From positions 2,294,001 to 2,358,000 of the forward strand of contig NZ_CP115668.1 in the NCBI RefSeq assembly GCF_028021195.1: DNA of 64,000 nucleotides, in the 5' to 3' direction. Positions 1 through 8,248 of this stretch are shown piece by piece. Each line of letters begins with the position of its first letter. Position 1 is the stretch's first letter. The notes under the pieces were generated by a model. The model did no database searches and was not told the DNA's origin. It worked only from the letters and a program-made list of their open reading frames with translations. The stretch is from Cutibacterium equinum. Its GTDB lineage: Bacteria; Actinomycetota; Actinomycetes; Propionibacteriales; Propionibacteriaceae. The position numbers were made by a program, and so were the translations under genes.

Positions 1-1116
1 GGCGCCGCGAACCTGTTCCCGCGTGAGCGGGCGACCTTCACCCTGGCCGCCAACGGCGAAGACGCATCCGTCACTGTGGACACCGACGTGAACGCAGATG
101 GCACTGCCACTGCCAATCTGGCCGTGCCTGCCGACGCCAAGCCCGGGCAGTACACCGTGGCAGTTAAGGGCGAGACCAGCCGTCTAGAAGCACACCAGGA
201 TGTTCTGATGTTGAGCGCGTCCGCGCCACAATTGACCGCATCGGCCCAGACCGTGCGCGCCGGGGACAAGACAACCCTGACCGTCGATCACATGCTTCCG
301 GCCGAGAACGTCCTGTTCTCCCTCGTGAAGGATGACAAGTCCGAACCGATTGAGTTGGGCAAGGTGGCAGCCGGGCAGGACGGCACCACCAAGTTTGAGG
401 CCACCATGCCCGCCGATCTGGCGGCCGGACAATACCGTGCCATTGCCGCAGGTGAGACCAGCGAGCTTCAGTCGGACACCGAGATCATCGTGTTGAGCGC
501 TACCCCAGCAAGCTTGAAGGTGGACCCGACTTCAGCCGCACCTGGCGAGCAGGTGAAGCTGACCGGCGCGAACTTCCTGCCCGGTGAGAACGTCGACGTC
601 AACCTGCTGGGAGCGGACGGCAGCCTGGTCAAGGCGGTGAGCAGCGCGACGGCAGGTCCGGACGGCAGCGTGTCACCGACCGTCACCCTCCCGGCAGACC
701 TCACCCCTGGCACGTACACCATTCAGGCGTCCGGCAAACGCAGCGAGCAGATTGCCGAGACCGCGTTTGAGGTTGTCAAGGCCCAGGATGAGGCTGGTGA
801 CCAGCCTGGCGACGAATCCGGAAATGAGCCCGGTACCCAGCCCGAGCCCAGCACTCAACCCAGCACCGGCACCCTGCCCAGCGCCAAGCCCAGCACCGGT
901 ACTCAACCCAGCACCAGTGCCCAGCCCGGCACCGAGACCAAGCCCAGTGCCGAGGCCAAGCCCAGCACCCAGCCCAGCACCCCGAAGAAGCTGCCCAACA
1001 CCGGCGCTTCCAACAGTTCAATGCCTCTGGCAGGAGTGTTGGCAGGGATGGCCTTGTTCGCTGCTGTAGGCGCAGCAGCCGGGCGCGCTCGCCACAACCG
1101 ACGCTCATCCCGATAG
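1..1116 (+). CDS. LPXTG-anchored surface protein with Ig-like repeats (5' end outside window)
   Basis: The reading frame is open from the first base, so this is the C-terminal 371 residues of a larger protein. It consists of successive beta-rich repeats of about 90 residues with a shared pattern (PADLxxGxYxxxAxGxxSE), typical of Ig-like or adhesin modules. A Pro/Ser/Thr-rich stalk built from PSTQPST-like units follows. The end is a complete sorting signal: LPNTG, a hydrophobic stretch and the basic tail RARHNRRSSR. By family knowledge it would be linked to peptidoglycan by a sortase and project from the cell. No catalytic motif is visible in this part. A strong hairpin terminator follows the stop codon. 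Ligand and full length cannot be judged from this window. Confidence 0.85.
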   Translation, partial: GAANLFPRERATFTLAANGEDASVTVDTDVNADGTATANLAVPADAKPGQYTVAVKGETSRLEAHQDVLMLSASAPQLTASAQTVRAGDKTTLTVDHMLPAENVLFSLVKDDKSEPIELGKVAAGQDGTTKFEATMPADLAAGQYRAIAAGETSELQSDTEIIVLSATPASLKVDPTSAAPGEQVKLTGANFLPGENVDVNLLGADGSLVKAVSSATAGPDGSVSPTVTLPADLTPGTYTIQASGKRSEQIAETAFEVVKAQDEAGDQPGDESGNEPGTQPEPSTQPSTGTLPSAKPSTGTQPSTSAQPGTETKPSAEAKPSTQPSTPKKLPNTGASNSSMPLAGVLAGMALFAAVGAAAGRARHNRRSSR

Positions 1117-1130
1117 GACAATGAGCTGAC

Positions 1131-1171
1131 AGAATCGGGGCCTGACACAATGCGTGTCAGGCCCCGATTCT
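1131..1171 (+). terminator. Strong intrinsic hairpin after the LPNTG protein gene
   Basis: A perfect 18-bp inverted repeat (1131-1148 against 1154-1171) with a 5-base loop, starting 15 bases after the stop codon. It is followed by only a short T-containing tail, but the stem is very stable. Confidence 0.8.
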
Positions 1172-1260
1172 GTTGGCGCACCGAGTACGCGGTTCAACCG
1201 TTCACCCGCCTGTGCCCCCGCAGACCTCCTGGTCCACCTGGTCACGGGGAGGGGGCGAAC

Positions 1261-1782
1261 TCAGTTCGCCAATCCCTCGACAACCTCAGCCCCTGGCAGG
1301 GACACCAGGTCAGCCCCACTGACGATGAGCTTTGAGCTGCGCAGCCCCGACCCGATGCACACGGCCTCGGCTTCTGCGACGCGAGGGTCGATCCAGATCG
1401 GCCACTCGGCGGGCAGGCCCACCGGGGTGATCCCGCCGTACTCCATTCCGGACATGCTGACGGCCTCGTCCATGGGTGCAAAGGACGCCTTGCGGACGTC
1501 GAGCCTCTTGCGCACCACCTTGTTGACGTCAACCCTTGTCGTCGCGAGAGCCAGGCAGGCGACGTACTTCTCAACATCGCCTCGCTTGCCCTTGACGATG
1601 ACGCAGTTGCCACACGTCTCAGGCCCCTCACCGAAAGCCTCACATAGGGCATCCGTGTCAGCGATCTGGGGATCAATACTGAAGACGACTGCCGAAGGTA
1701 GCTCGGCGACTCGGCCGGCGACCGTCGCGGCCAGCAACTCAGGGTGATCGGCAGCGGGAAGATGTTCAACTGAGTCATACAT
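1261..1782 (-). CDS. YbaK/ProX-type aminoacyl-tRNA deacylase domain protein
   Basis: A single-domain protein of about 173 residues of the YbaK/prolyl-tRNA editing superfamily, which hydrolyses mischarged aminoacyl-tRNA in trans. The family signatures are GNCVIVKGKR in the first half, RKASFAPMDEAV in the middle and the substrate loop GMEYGGITPVGLP near residue 125. The second half carries the usual IDPRVxE and SGLRSSKLIVSG strands. I take the ATG at 1782; an in-frame GTG three codons upstream at 1791 is also possible. It sits alone between a terminator and the divergent GH13 gene. Which amino acid it clears cannot be told. Confidence 0.85.
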   Translation of the reverse strand: MYDSVEHLPAADHPELLAATVAGRVAELPSAVVFSIDPQIADTDALCEAFGEGPETCGNCVIVKGKRGDVEKYVACLALATTRVDVNKVVRKRLDVRKASFAPMDEAVSMSGMEYGGITPVGLPAEWPIWIDPRVAEAEAVCIGSGLRSSKLIVSGADLVSLPGAEVVEGLAN

Positions 1783-1896
1783 GGGCCCCACCGTAGTCAG
1801 TGTCGATCACGCATTGGGGCCACCTCTCACACCGCGGACGGATACCGTTGGCTGTGGTTGTTTCTGACCGTGGTTGTTTCGACGACAAGGAGAACC

Positions 1897-3792
1897 ATGA
1901 CCGACGACACGACGACAGCGAGCGGCGCTTCTCGCCCCAATGCCAATGATCCAATTCCCTCCGATTACGCCAACCGTGCCAAGGGCATGGGCGTGTCTCT
2001 CATCGACGGTGGCGCCGCGTTCCGAGTGTGGGCCCCGCATGCGCAGACCGTCGCCGTCACCGGAACCTTCGACGACTGGGCAGCCCAGCCCAACGGTGAC
2101 AAGGACGACGCCGAGAGGGTTCGCTCGGCTCAATTCCAGCTCGTCAGCGAGGACAACGGGTACTGGTACGGCCAGGCCGCCGGCGCCAAGGTGGGAGACG
2201 AGTACCGTTTCGTCCTCATCAACGGCGATCAGGTGATCTCCCGCATCGACCCGTACGCCCGCCACGTGACGAGCTCGGTCGGCAATGGCATCATCACCGA
2301 TCCCGACGCCTACGACTGGGAAGGTGACGACTTCACTCCCCCAACCCTCAACGAGCTCGTCATCTACGAGATGCACGTCGGCACCTTCTTTGACAAGGAC
2401 CCCGACGACGACAAGCCCGCCGACCTGGCAGACGTCGAGGCCAAGATCGACCACCTCGTCCACCTGGGCGTCAACGCCGTCGAGCTCATGCCCCTCATGG
2501 AGTTCGCCGGGGACTACTCGTGGGGTTACAACCCGGCCCACATCTTCGCCGTCGAGAGCGCTTACGGCGGCCCGGAGAAGCTGCGCGACCTCGTCAAGAC
2601 CTGCCACAAGCACGGCCTGGCAGTCATCATCGACGTCGTCTACAACCACTTCGGCCCCTCCGACCTCGACCTGTGGCAATTCGATGGCTGGAGCGAGAAC
2701 GACAAGGGCGGCATCTACTTCTACAACGACTGGAAGTCCTCGACGCCGTGGGGAGACACCCGCCCCGACTACGGCCGAGGCGAGGTCCGGGAGTTCATCC
2801 GCGACAACGCCATGATGTGGCTGGAGGAGTTCCACGCCGACGGCCTGCGCTACGACATGACCCCGTACATGCGCAGCGTCGACGCCGGTGAGATGAACAT
2901 CCCCGAGGGCTGGAGCCTCTCCCACTGGATCAACACCGAGATCCGCGAGAAGTACCCGCGCGCCATCACCATCGCCGAGGACCTGCACGGCGAGCCCAAG
3001 GTCGTCTCGACCGCTGACGACGGCGCCGCCTTCCACGCCCAGTGGGACAACCATTTCGTCCACCCGATCCGCGCTGCCGTCATCGCCTCATCCGACGAGG
3101 CCCGCGATATGGAGTCCGTGCGCGATGCCGTCGAGTTCTCCTACGGTGACGCCTTCTCCCGCGTCATTTACACCGAGTCCCACGACGAGGTCGCCAACGG
3201 TTCTGCCCGCGTCCCCCAGGAGGTCAACGACGACGACCCGACCGGCTACTACGCCCAGAAGCGCTCCACCCTGGGAGCGGCCCTGGTGCTGACATCGCCG
3301 GGTCTGCCGATGATCTTCCAGGGCCAGGAGTTGCTGGAGGGCGAGTGGTTCCGCGACACCGTGCCGCTGCATTGGGATCAGGGTGACCAGTTCAAGGGCA
3401 TCTTCCGGATGTACCGCGATCTGGTCGGTCTGCGCCTCAACGCGGAGGGCCACACCAAGGGGCTCACCGGCCAGCACGTCAACACCCTGCACCTGCACCC
3501 GGACAACCACGTCTACGCCTTCCACCGCTGGGCTGACGGCGGTCCGCACGACGATGTCGTGGTGGCGGTGAATCTCGACTCCAAGACTTGGGGCGAGTAC
3601 ACCATCGGGATGCCGGCGCCCGGCCGCTGGGTGACCCGGTTCAACTCCGACGCGAAGGTGTACTCGGATGCCTTCGACGGGGTGGACGTCCCGGAATGGT
3701 TTGACGCCGCCGAGGACGATTACGACGGCCACCCAGCCTCCGCGACCCTCGTCCTGCCCCCGTACAGCGCGGTCATCCTGTCGCGGGCCTGA
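1897..3792 (+). CDS. GH13 alpha-glucan enzyme (branching-enzyme or trehalohydrolase type)
   Basis: A protein of 631 residues. An N-terminal CBM48-like beta domain (FRVWAPHAQTVAVTGTFDDW, about residues 33-52) precedes a GH13 barrel. The barrel carries LGVNAVELMPLMEF, the metal/substrate region DVVYNH, the nucleophile strand ADGLRYDM, the acid/base strand AITIAEDLHGE and the transition-state Asp region TESHDEVAN. A small all-beta C-terminal domain ends the protein. The order matches 1,4-alpha-glucan branching enzymes and malto-oligosyltrehalose trehalohydrolases acting on glycogen or maltodextrin. The lack of other glycogen or trehalose genes nearby leaves the exact reaction open. The ATG at 1897 has AAGGAG seven bases upstream; the longer frame from 1858 has no ribosome-binding site. 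Confidence 0.8.
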   Translation: MTDDTTTASGASRPNANDPIPSDYANRAKGMGVSLIDGGAAFRVWAPHAQTVAVTGTFDDWAAQPNGDKDDAERVRSAQFQLVSEDNGYWYGQAAGAKVGDEYRFVLINGDQVISRIDPYARHVTSSVGNGIITDPDAYDWEGDDFTPPTLNELVIYEMHVGTFFDKDPDDDKPADLADVEAKIDHLVHLGVNAVELMPLMEFAGDYSWGYNPAHIFAVESAYGGPEKLRDLVKTCHKHGLAVIIDVVYNHFGPSDLDLWQFDGWSENDKGGIYFYNDWKSSTPWGDTRPDYGRGEVREFIRDNAMMWLEEFHADGLRYDMTPYMRSVDAGEMNIPEGWSLSHWINTEIREKYPRAITIAEDLHGEPKVVSTADDGAAFHAQWDNHFVHPIRAAVIASSDEARDMESVRDAVEFSYGDAFSRVIYTESHDEVANGSARVPQEVNDDDPTGYYAQKRSTLGAALVLTSPGLPMIFQGQELLEGEWFRDTVPLHWDQGDQFKGIFRMYRDLVGLRLNAEGHTKGLTGQHVNTLHLHPDNHVYAFHRWADGGPHDDVVVAVNLDSKTWGEYTIGMPAPGRWVTRFNSDAKVYSDAFDGVDVPEWFDAAEDDYDGHPASATLVLPPYSAVILSRA

Positions 3793-3833
3793 GTCCGTCG
3801 AGCTGTGACGATCCGGCGTTGATGACCAGGACC

Positions 3834-3871
3834 GTGTGATTCCCGGGGCTCGTGGGCCTCGGGAATCACAC
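3834..3871 (+). terminator. Hairpin terminator between convergent genes
   Basis: A long inverted repeat (3834-3849 against 3856-3871; one G-T pair, otherwise complementary) with a 6-base loop, 40 bases after the GH13 stop codon. It overlaps the last codon of the convergent amidotransferase gene, so one structure can serve both strands. Confidence 0.75.
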
Positions 3872-4594
3872 TGCCTTGGGGGCGACGAGTTCCAGGAATC
3901 GCGCCGCGAAGGCCTTTTCTGCGTCGACGACATCCGCGTCGCGACGCACCGCCTCAGCCATCGTCACGGCCTGTGACCAGGGGAGACGCTGTTTCCATTC
4001 CTTCTGCGTGTGGCCGATGGTCCAGCTGTCGAAAATCTCGGGTGTGCATTCCGGGTGGAATTGGACTCCCCAGGCTCGTTCGGCGAATCGGACCGCCTCG
4101 ACCTGACCCGTGGGGTCGCGAGCCAGCAGCACGGCGTCCTCGGGCAACTCGACCGCGACGTCATTGTTGAAGTGGATACCGCGGTGGCCGGCGTAGACCG
4201 ACATCAGAGGGTCTTTTTCGCCTTCTGGTGTGAGGTGCATCTCGGCCGACCCAAGGCACAGGTGGTCGGAGGTGCACACTCGACCGCCGAGGGCGACGGT
4301 GGCGAGCTGGTGGCCCAGGCAGACGCCCAGGAACGGGATACCCGCGTGTACGGTGCGCGAAATGAGTTGTCGGGTGGGCACGAGCCAGGGGGCCTCGGCG
4401 TCATCGTGGCAGCCCATGGACCCGCCCAGCACCACGAGGGCGTCAGCGTCGACACTCGGCGGCACCGGATGGTTCCAGGCATTGACCTCGACGACGTCTG
4501 CCCCGGCGTCGCGCCACAGTTGCCCCAGTCTGCCGGGATCGCAGGAGGACTCGTGAACGATGACCAGGATCCGCGTCATGACGGACTCACTCAC
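3866..4594 (-). CDS. Class I glutamine amidotransferase-like protein
   Basis: A stand-alone triad glutamine amidotransferase of 242 residues. The nucleophile elbow GVCLGHQLA contains the catalytic Cys, and VQFHPECTPE supplies the His and Glu of the triad. A VVLGGSMGCHDD loop occupies the oxyanion region. Family members release ammonia from glutamine or act on small gamma-glutamyl compounds such as gamma-glutamyl-polyamines; the partner is unknown. The GTG start overlaps the stop codon of the upstream glycerophosphodiesterase gene by four bases (GTGA), which implies translational coupling. An internal ATG five codons in (4579) is an alternative start. Confidence 0.85.
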   Translation of the reverse strand: MSESVMTRILVIVHESSCDPGRLGQLWRDAGADVVEVNAWNHPVPPSVDADALVVLGGSMGCHDDAEAPWLVPTRQLISRTVHAGIPFLGVCLGHQLATVALGGRVCTSDHLCLGSAEMHLTPEGEKDPLMSVYAGHRGIHFNNDVAVELPEDAVLLARDPTGQVEAVRFAERAWGVQFHPECTPEIFDSWTIGHTQKEWKQRLPWSQAVTMAEAVRRDADVVDAEKAFAARFLELVAPKAV

Positions 4595-5310
4595 GCCAAC
4601 ACCTGCCGGGCAGTGGCCGGGTCGTTGGTGATGACGGCGTCAACGCCGAGGGCCTGGGCGGCGCGCAGGTGATCGGGTGAATCCAGGGTCCAGGTGCGCA
4701 CCCTGAGACCGGCATCGTGAAACTTCGCAACGTCGTCGCGGCCGACCAGAAGGTGGGCTCCCGGGTGGACGGCCTGGACGTCAAGATGGCGGGCGTAATC
4801 CCAGGGATCGGCGATGTCGTCGGCATAGAGAATGGCGCGTTCGACGCCGTTGTGGGTGCGCTCGGCAACCTCGGCCATGCAGCGGTGGTTGAACGAGGAG
4901 ATGACGATTCGGTCGGCCATGTGGTGGGCGTCGATGACGCGCGCGACGGCATCGACGAGACCCGGGTAGCGCTCGACGCTGTTCTTGAGTTCGATGTTCA
5001 ACCCGACGGTGGAGGGGGCGAGCAGATCGAGAACCTCATCAAGCAGGGGGATCTGTGCGCGCGGGTGATCGGTGTGGGCGGCCGCATTGAGGCTACGCAC
5101 TTGCTCGAGGGTCATGGAGACGATGGGTCCGTGGCCGTCGGTGGTGCGGTCGACGGTCTCGTCGTGACAGACGACGACGTGGCCGTCGCTGGTGAGTTGA
5201 ACGTCAAGTTCGATGCCGTCGGAGTCGAGGTCGATGGCGTTCTGGAAGGCGGGGAGGGTGTTTTCCGGGAAGTGCATACTCGCGCCGCGATGGGCCCACA
5301 CGGTGGTCAT
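4591..5310 (-). CDS. Glycerophosphodiester phosphodiesterase
   Basis: A 239-residue GDPD-family TIM barrel that splits glycerophosphodiesters into glycerol 3-phosphate and an alcohol. The start WAHRGASMHFPENTLPAF carries the HRG motif and the family Glu-Asn pair. GIELDVQLTSDGHVVVCHD adds the remaining metal ligands and catalytic His. There is no signal peptide, so it should be cytoplasmic and act on phospholipid turnover products. It is the first gene of a two-gene unit with the overlapping amidotransferase. The length is normal for the short bacterial (UgpQ-like) form. Confidence 0.92.
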   Translation of the reverse strand: MTTVWAHRGASMHFPENTLPAFQNAIDLDSDGIELDVQLTSDGHVVVCHDETVDRTTDGHGPIVSMTLEQVRSLNAAAHTDHPRAQIPLLDEVLDLLAPSTVGLNIELKNSVERYPGLVDAVARVIDAHHMADRIVISSFNHRCMAEVAERTHNGVERAILYADDIADPWDYARHLDVQAVHPGAHLLVGRDDVAKFHDAGLRVRTWTLDSPDHLRAAQALGVDAVITNDPATARQVLA

Positions 5311-5366
5311 GTGGTCATGATGCCACGGACATTGAGCGCACCGACGGCGCCGGTAGGCTTGATTGC

Positions 5367-5576
5367 ATGGTCACGACCAGTGTCTTCGTCATCATCATCA
5401 GCATCCTGGCCATTGTTGTGCCAGTCGCACTATTCATCCTTGCCCTGCTGTCGATCCTCGGTTCGGACATGCTGACAGGCGCCGGGAAGCTCATCTGGAT
5501 CGTGATCTGCTTCTGCTTCCCGATCATTGGGCCAATCGTGTGGTTCATCGCCGGAAAGAACAAGGCGCTGAGCTGA
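5367..5576 (+). CDS. Small PLDc_N-type membrane protein
   Basis: A 69-residue protein made of two hydrophobic helices (about 5-30 and 38-62) separated by LGSDMLTGAGKLIW. The second helix has the pattern WIVICFCFPIIGPIVWFIAGK. This FP-x-x-GP-x-x-WF arrangement is characteristic of the phospholipase D N-terminal (PLDc_N) module that occurs alone in many Actinobacteria. No catalytic activity is expected. Divergent from the GDPD gene, with its own start 56 bases away. The function of the stand-alone module is unknown. Confidence 0.8.
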   Translation: MVTTSVFVIIISILAIVVPVALFILALLSILGSDMLTGAGKLIWIVICFCFPIIGPIVWFIAGKNKALS

Positions 5577-5608
5577 CGAACCTGTTCACACTGACGAACC
5601 TGTTCACG
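5573..5608 (+). repeat. 18-bp tandem duplication over a stop codon
   Basis: Two head-to-tail copies (5573-5590, 5591-5608) of CTGACGAACCTGTTCACA, differing only in the last base. The TGA stop of the PLDc_N gene lies within the first copy, so the duplication extends the 3' untranslated region without changing the protein. Confidence 0.85.
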
Positions 5609-5624
5609 CAGCCCAGATACGACG

Positions 5625-5649
5625 AAACCCCGCCACAAAGGCGGGGTTT
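5625..5649. terminator. Bidirectional hairpin between PLDc_N gene and tRNA-Arg
   Basis: A perfect 10-bp stem (AAACCCCGCC / GGCGGGGTTT) with a 5-base loop. The A and T runs at the two ends give a U-tail in both directions, suiting both the plus-strand small gene and the minus-strand tRNA. Confidence 0.85.
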
Positions 5650-5657
5650 CCTTCTTG

Positions 5658-5730
5658 CGCGCCCGGAGGGATTCGAACCCCCAACCTTCTGATCCGTAGT
5701 CAGATGCTCTATCCGTTGAGCCACGGGCGC
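5658..5730 (-). tRNA. tRNA-Arg (anticodon ACG)
   Basis: A cloverleaf on the minus strand with 7-bp acceptor stem GCGCCCG/CGGGCGC, anticodon arm TCTGA-CTACGGA-TCAGA giving ACG (read as ICG) and T arm with GGTTCGAATCC. Position 5658 is the discriminator; CCA is not encoded. Confidence 0.95.
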
Positions 5731-5940
5731 TTGGCTTTGCGCGCGTTGCTAAACATTACAACGCTCAACCACCCAATGCAAATTCGCGAACCTCTGATCC
5801 GTCCAAATCCGCTTGAACAGCGGAGTTGAGGGCCATCAGCACACGGCCATGGGGAGGCGGGCATCCACGGCTGAGGGGGACTGTGAACGGATCATCCCCG
5901 TCCATGAACAGGCCCCAGCAGACGCCAACCAGGCGCTTGG

Positions 5941-6030
5941 CGGAGGTGGCGGGATTTGAACCCGCGATGGGATTACCTCCCAAACCCGCTTAGCAGGCGG
6001 GCGCCATAGACCTGACTAGGCGACACCTCC
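5941..6030 (-). tRNA. tRNA-Ser (anticodon GCT)
   Basis: A class II tRNA on the minus strand. The acceptor stem is GGAGGTG/CACCTCC and the anticodon loop CTGCTAA gives GCT. A long variable arm (GGGAGGTAATCCC) and T loop TTCAAAT are present. The 3' CCA is encoded at 5938-5940. The 210 bases between this tRNA and tRNA-Arg hold nothing recognisable. Confidence 0.95.
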
Positions 6031-6279
6031 AAGTGCCGTGTCAGCCTACCGTCTCAACCCCCGTCTCTCCAATTCCGGGTCTCCCTTCACCATCCACATC
6101 CCCATCAGATCACTCCGACAAGGGCATTCGTTGCGGATCTGTCCCCTGGTGCGCGCACGATGCCCAACCCCCGTGCGCTCACGATTCCCAACCCCCTCGC
6201 TGGGCGGTCCCACACCCCAGTGGTGCCAGCGGCTACCATGGGGTCCACCCCCCACGAAGTTTTGCGGAAAGGGACAAGC

Positions 6280-8145
6280 ATGGCTGACGAGTCGCACGGC
6301 GCCACACGGCCGTCCCCACGTCATGCCGCCGGCCCGTCCTGGATGAACGATCCGGAGGCCAACGAGGACACCCATGTCCTGCGACGAGCGGACCTCGAGG
6401 CCGCGGCATCGCAACCCGCGTCCTTCCCCCGTCCACGTCGCTCGGCCACCGAGCCACCCATCAGCACCCCGCAACCACGCAAGCAACCAACGCAGCCACG
6501 CAAGCAACCAACGTCGCGTCCCACCCCCGCCCGCCGCGCGGCCTCGTCATCGACAAGTCGGGGCCGCCGCACCCCGTCGCGGTGGAACGAGGAAGCCAAA
6601 CGTAGCCACGCCTTCCACATCTGTCTGGGATGGACAGTCCTGGGAGCGATCGTTCCCGGTCTGGCCCTGTCCCGCAGTCGCGCGCCACGACGCCGGGTCG
6701 CGGGCCTGACGGTGGTCGGGCTCCTCGTCATCACTCTGACCATCGTTGTCGTCTTCGTCCTGGCCAACCCGACGGTCGCAGCATCCATCGTCGTCCGGCC
6801 AAAGCTGCTCACCGCGCTGATCTGGGGGCTGCCGGCCCTGGCCGTCGCCTTGACCGCCCTGCTGACCTTCTCCCATCTGGACCTTCGCCCTCGCGGCATC
6901 ACTCGAGGGCAACGATGGCTCTCGACCGTCCTCGTCACCGTGTTGTGCACCACCATCGCGACCCCATTGGCCGTCGCGGGACGCTATGCCTACGACTCGG
7001 CGCACATGCTCAATCAGATCTTCACCGACAAACGCTCTGGCACTCGTCCCTCCATCGACTACAACCAGGACGTCAGGGCCATTTGGGCCTCCAAGCCGCG
7101 GGTCAACGTTCTGCTCGTCGGAGCCGACGACACCAAGGCGCGCAACTACCGCGCCGACAATTCCATGAACACCGACACGATCATGGTGGCGTCGATCAAC
7201 ACCTCCAACGGCGACACGTCGATCTTCCAGATCCCGCGTAACACCGCGAGGATGCCCTTCCCCGCTGATTCACGGCTGCACGATGACTTCCCCAATGGAT
7301 TCGTCGGGAAGGACGACGACGGCCGCAACCCTGACTACATGGCCAACGAGATCTGGTCGACGGTGTCGGCTCGGTACGTCGATCGCATGGGCGAGACCGA
7401 CTATCCCGGTGCTGACGCCCTCAAGCTGGCCACCGGTGAAGCCCTCGGACTCAAGATCGACTACTTCGTCATGCTCGACATCGACGGCCTCCATAGACTC
7501 ATTGACGCCCTCGGTGGCGTGACCGTCAACATCAACGAGCGCCTGCCCATCGCTGGCAACACCGAGGGCAAAAGACCCGACGGCTACCTCGAGGTTGGCC
7601 CCGACCAGCACCTCGACGGCTATCACGCCATGTGGTACGCCCGATCGCGCTCAGAGAGCTCCGACTACGACCGTATGGGACGCCAGTCCTGCCTCATGAA
7701 GGCTGTTCTCGACCAGACCAGCCCCCAAACCGTCCTGACGCGCTTCGAATCGATTGCCGACGCCTCCGGAAAGATGGTGGTCTCCGACATCCCGCAGGGG
7801 ATGCTACCGGCCTTCGTCGACCTGGCCATCAACATGCGTGACGCCAACATCAACCGCGTCGTCTTCACCAATGGCAAGCACGGCTTCTCCTCGGCTCACC
7901 CCGATTACAACCTCGTCCGCAAGCAGGTACAGGCCGCCATCAACGGCGTCTCGAAGGCCACGAACAAGAACAAGCCAGTGACAGGGGCCTCGGCAGCCAA
8001 ACCCCGCAAGAGCGCCACCCCGACAGCCAATCAGAGCACGTCGAAGAAGTCCTCGCGCCAAACTGACCCGAGCCCGTCGCCGACCAACCATGACGTCTCG
8101 CAGTCGGTGACCGACGCTTGCGCCTACAACCCCCAACAGCCCTGA
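6280..8145 (+). CDS. LytR-CpsA-Psr (LCP) family cell-wall glycopolymer ligase
   Basis: A protein of 621 residues. A long Pro/Arg/Ser-rich cytoplasmic N-terminus (about 100 residues) is followed by hydrophobic segments near 113-132, 145-166, 180-203 and 213-240. The extracellular LCP domain opens with RVNVLLVGADD and contains the phosphate-binding Arg/Asp positions (NTDTIMVASI, FQIPRNTA) and the late YARSRSESSDYDRMGRQ motif. By family knowledge it transfers lipid-linked wall polymer (teichoic acid or arabinogalactan-like) to peptidoglycan. The C-terminus is a Ser/Thr/Lys-rich tail. The ATG at 6280 follows GGAAAGGGA; upstream in-frame starts lack a ribosome-binding site. The extra membrane helices distinguish it from one-helix LCP proteins. 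Confidence 0.88.
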   Translation: MADESHGATRPSPRHAAGPSWMNDPEANEDTHVLRRADLEAAASQPASFPRPRRSATEPPISTPQPRKQPTQPRKQPTSRPTPARRAASSSTSRGRRTPSRWNEEAKRSHAFHICLGWTVLGAIVPGLALSRSRAPRRRVAGLTVVGLLVITLTIVVVFVLANPTVAASIVVRPKLLTALIWGLPALAVALTALLTFSHLDLRPRGITRGQRWLSTVLVTVLCTTIATPLAVAGRYAYDSAHMLNQIFTDKRSGTRPSIDYNQDVRAIWASKPRVNVLLVGADDTKARNYRADNSMNTDTIMVASINTSNGDTSIFQIPRNTARMPFPADSRLHDDFPNGFVGKDDDGRNPDYMANEIWSTVSARYVDRMGETDYPGADALKLATGEALGLKIDYFVMLDIDGLHRLIDALGGVTVNINERLPIAGNTEGKRPDGYLEVGPDQHLDGYHAMWYARSRSESSDYDRMGRQSCLMKAVLDQTSPQTVLTRFESIADASGKMVVSDIPQGMLPAFVDLAINMRDANINRVVFTNGKHGFSSAHPDYNLVRKQVQAAINGVSKATNKNKPVTGASAAKPRKSATPTANQSTSKKSSRQTDPSPSPTNHDVSQSVTDACAYNPQQP

Positions 8146-8248
8146 CGACCGGCGCTTGGGCTGGGCCTACGACGAGCCTGTGCCCTCGCTGGCAACATGC
8201 AGGTCCCGGACTCGACTCGGTGAGGCGACCGTTCGTCTGAGACCGCCG

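Noticed and set aside
5765-5983. 72-codon minus-strand frame between the first two tRNAs
   Set aside because: It starts within tRNA-Ser(GCT), and its N-terminal peptide is a translation of the tRNA.
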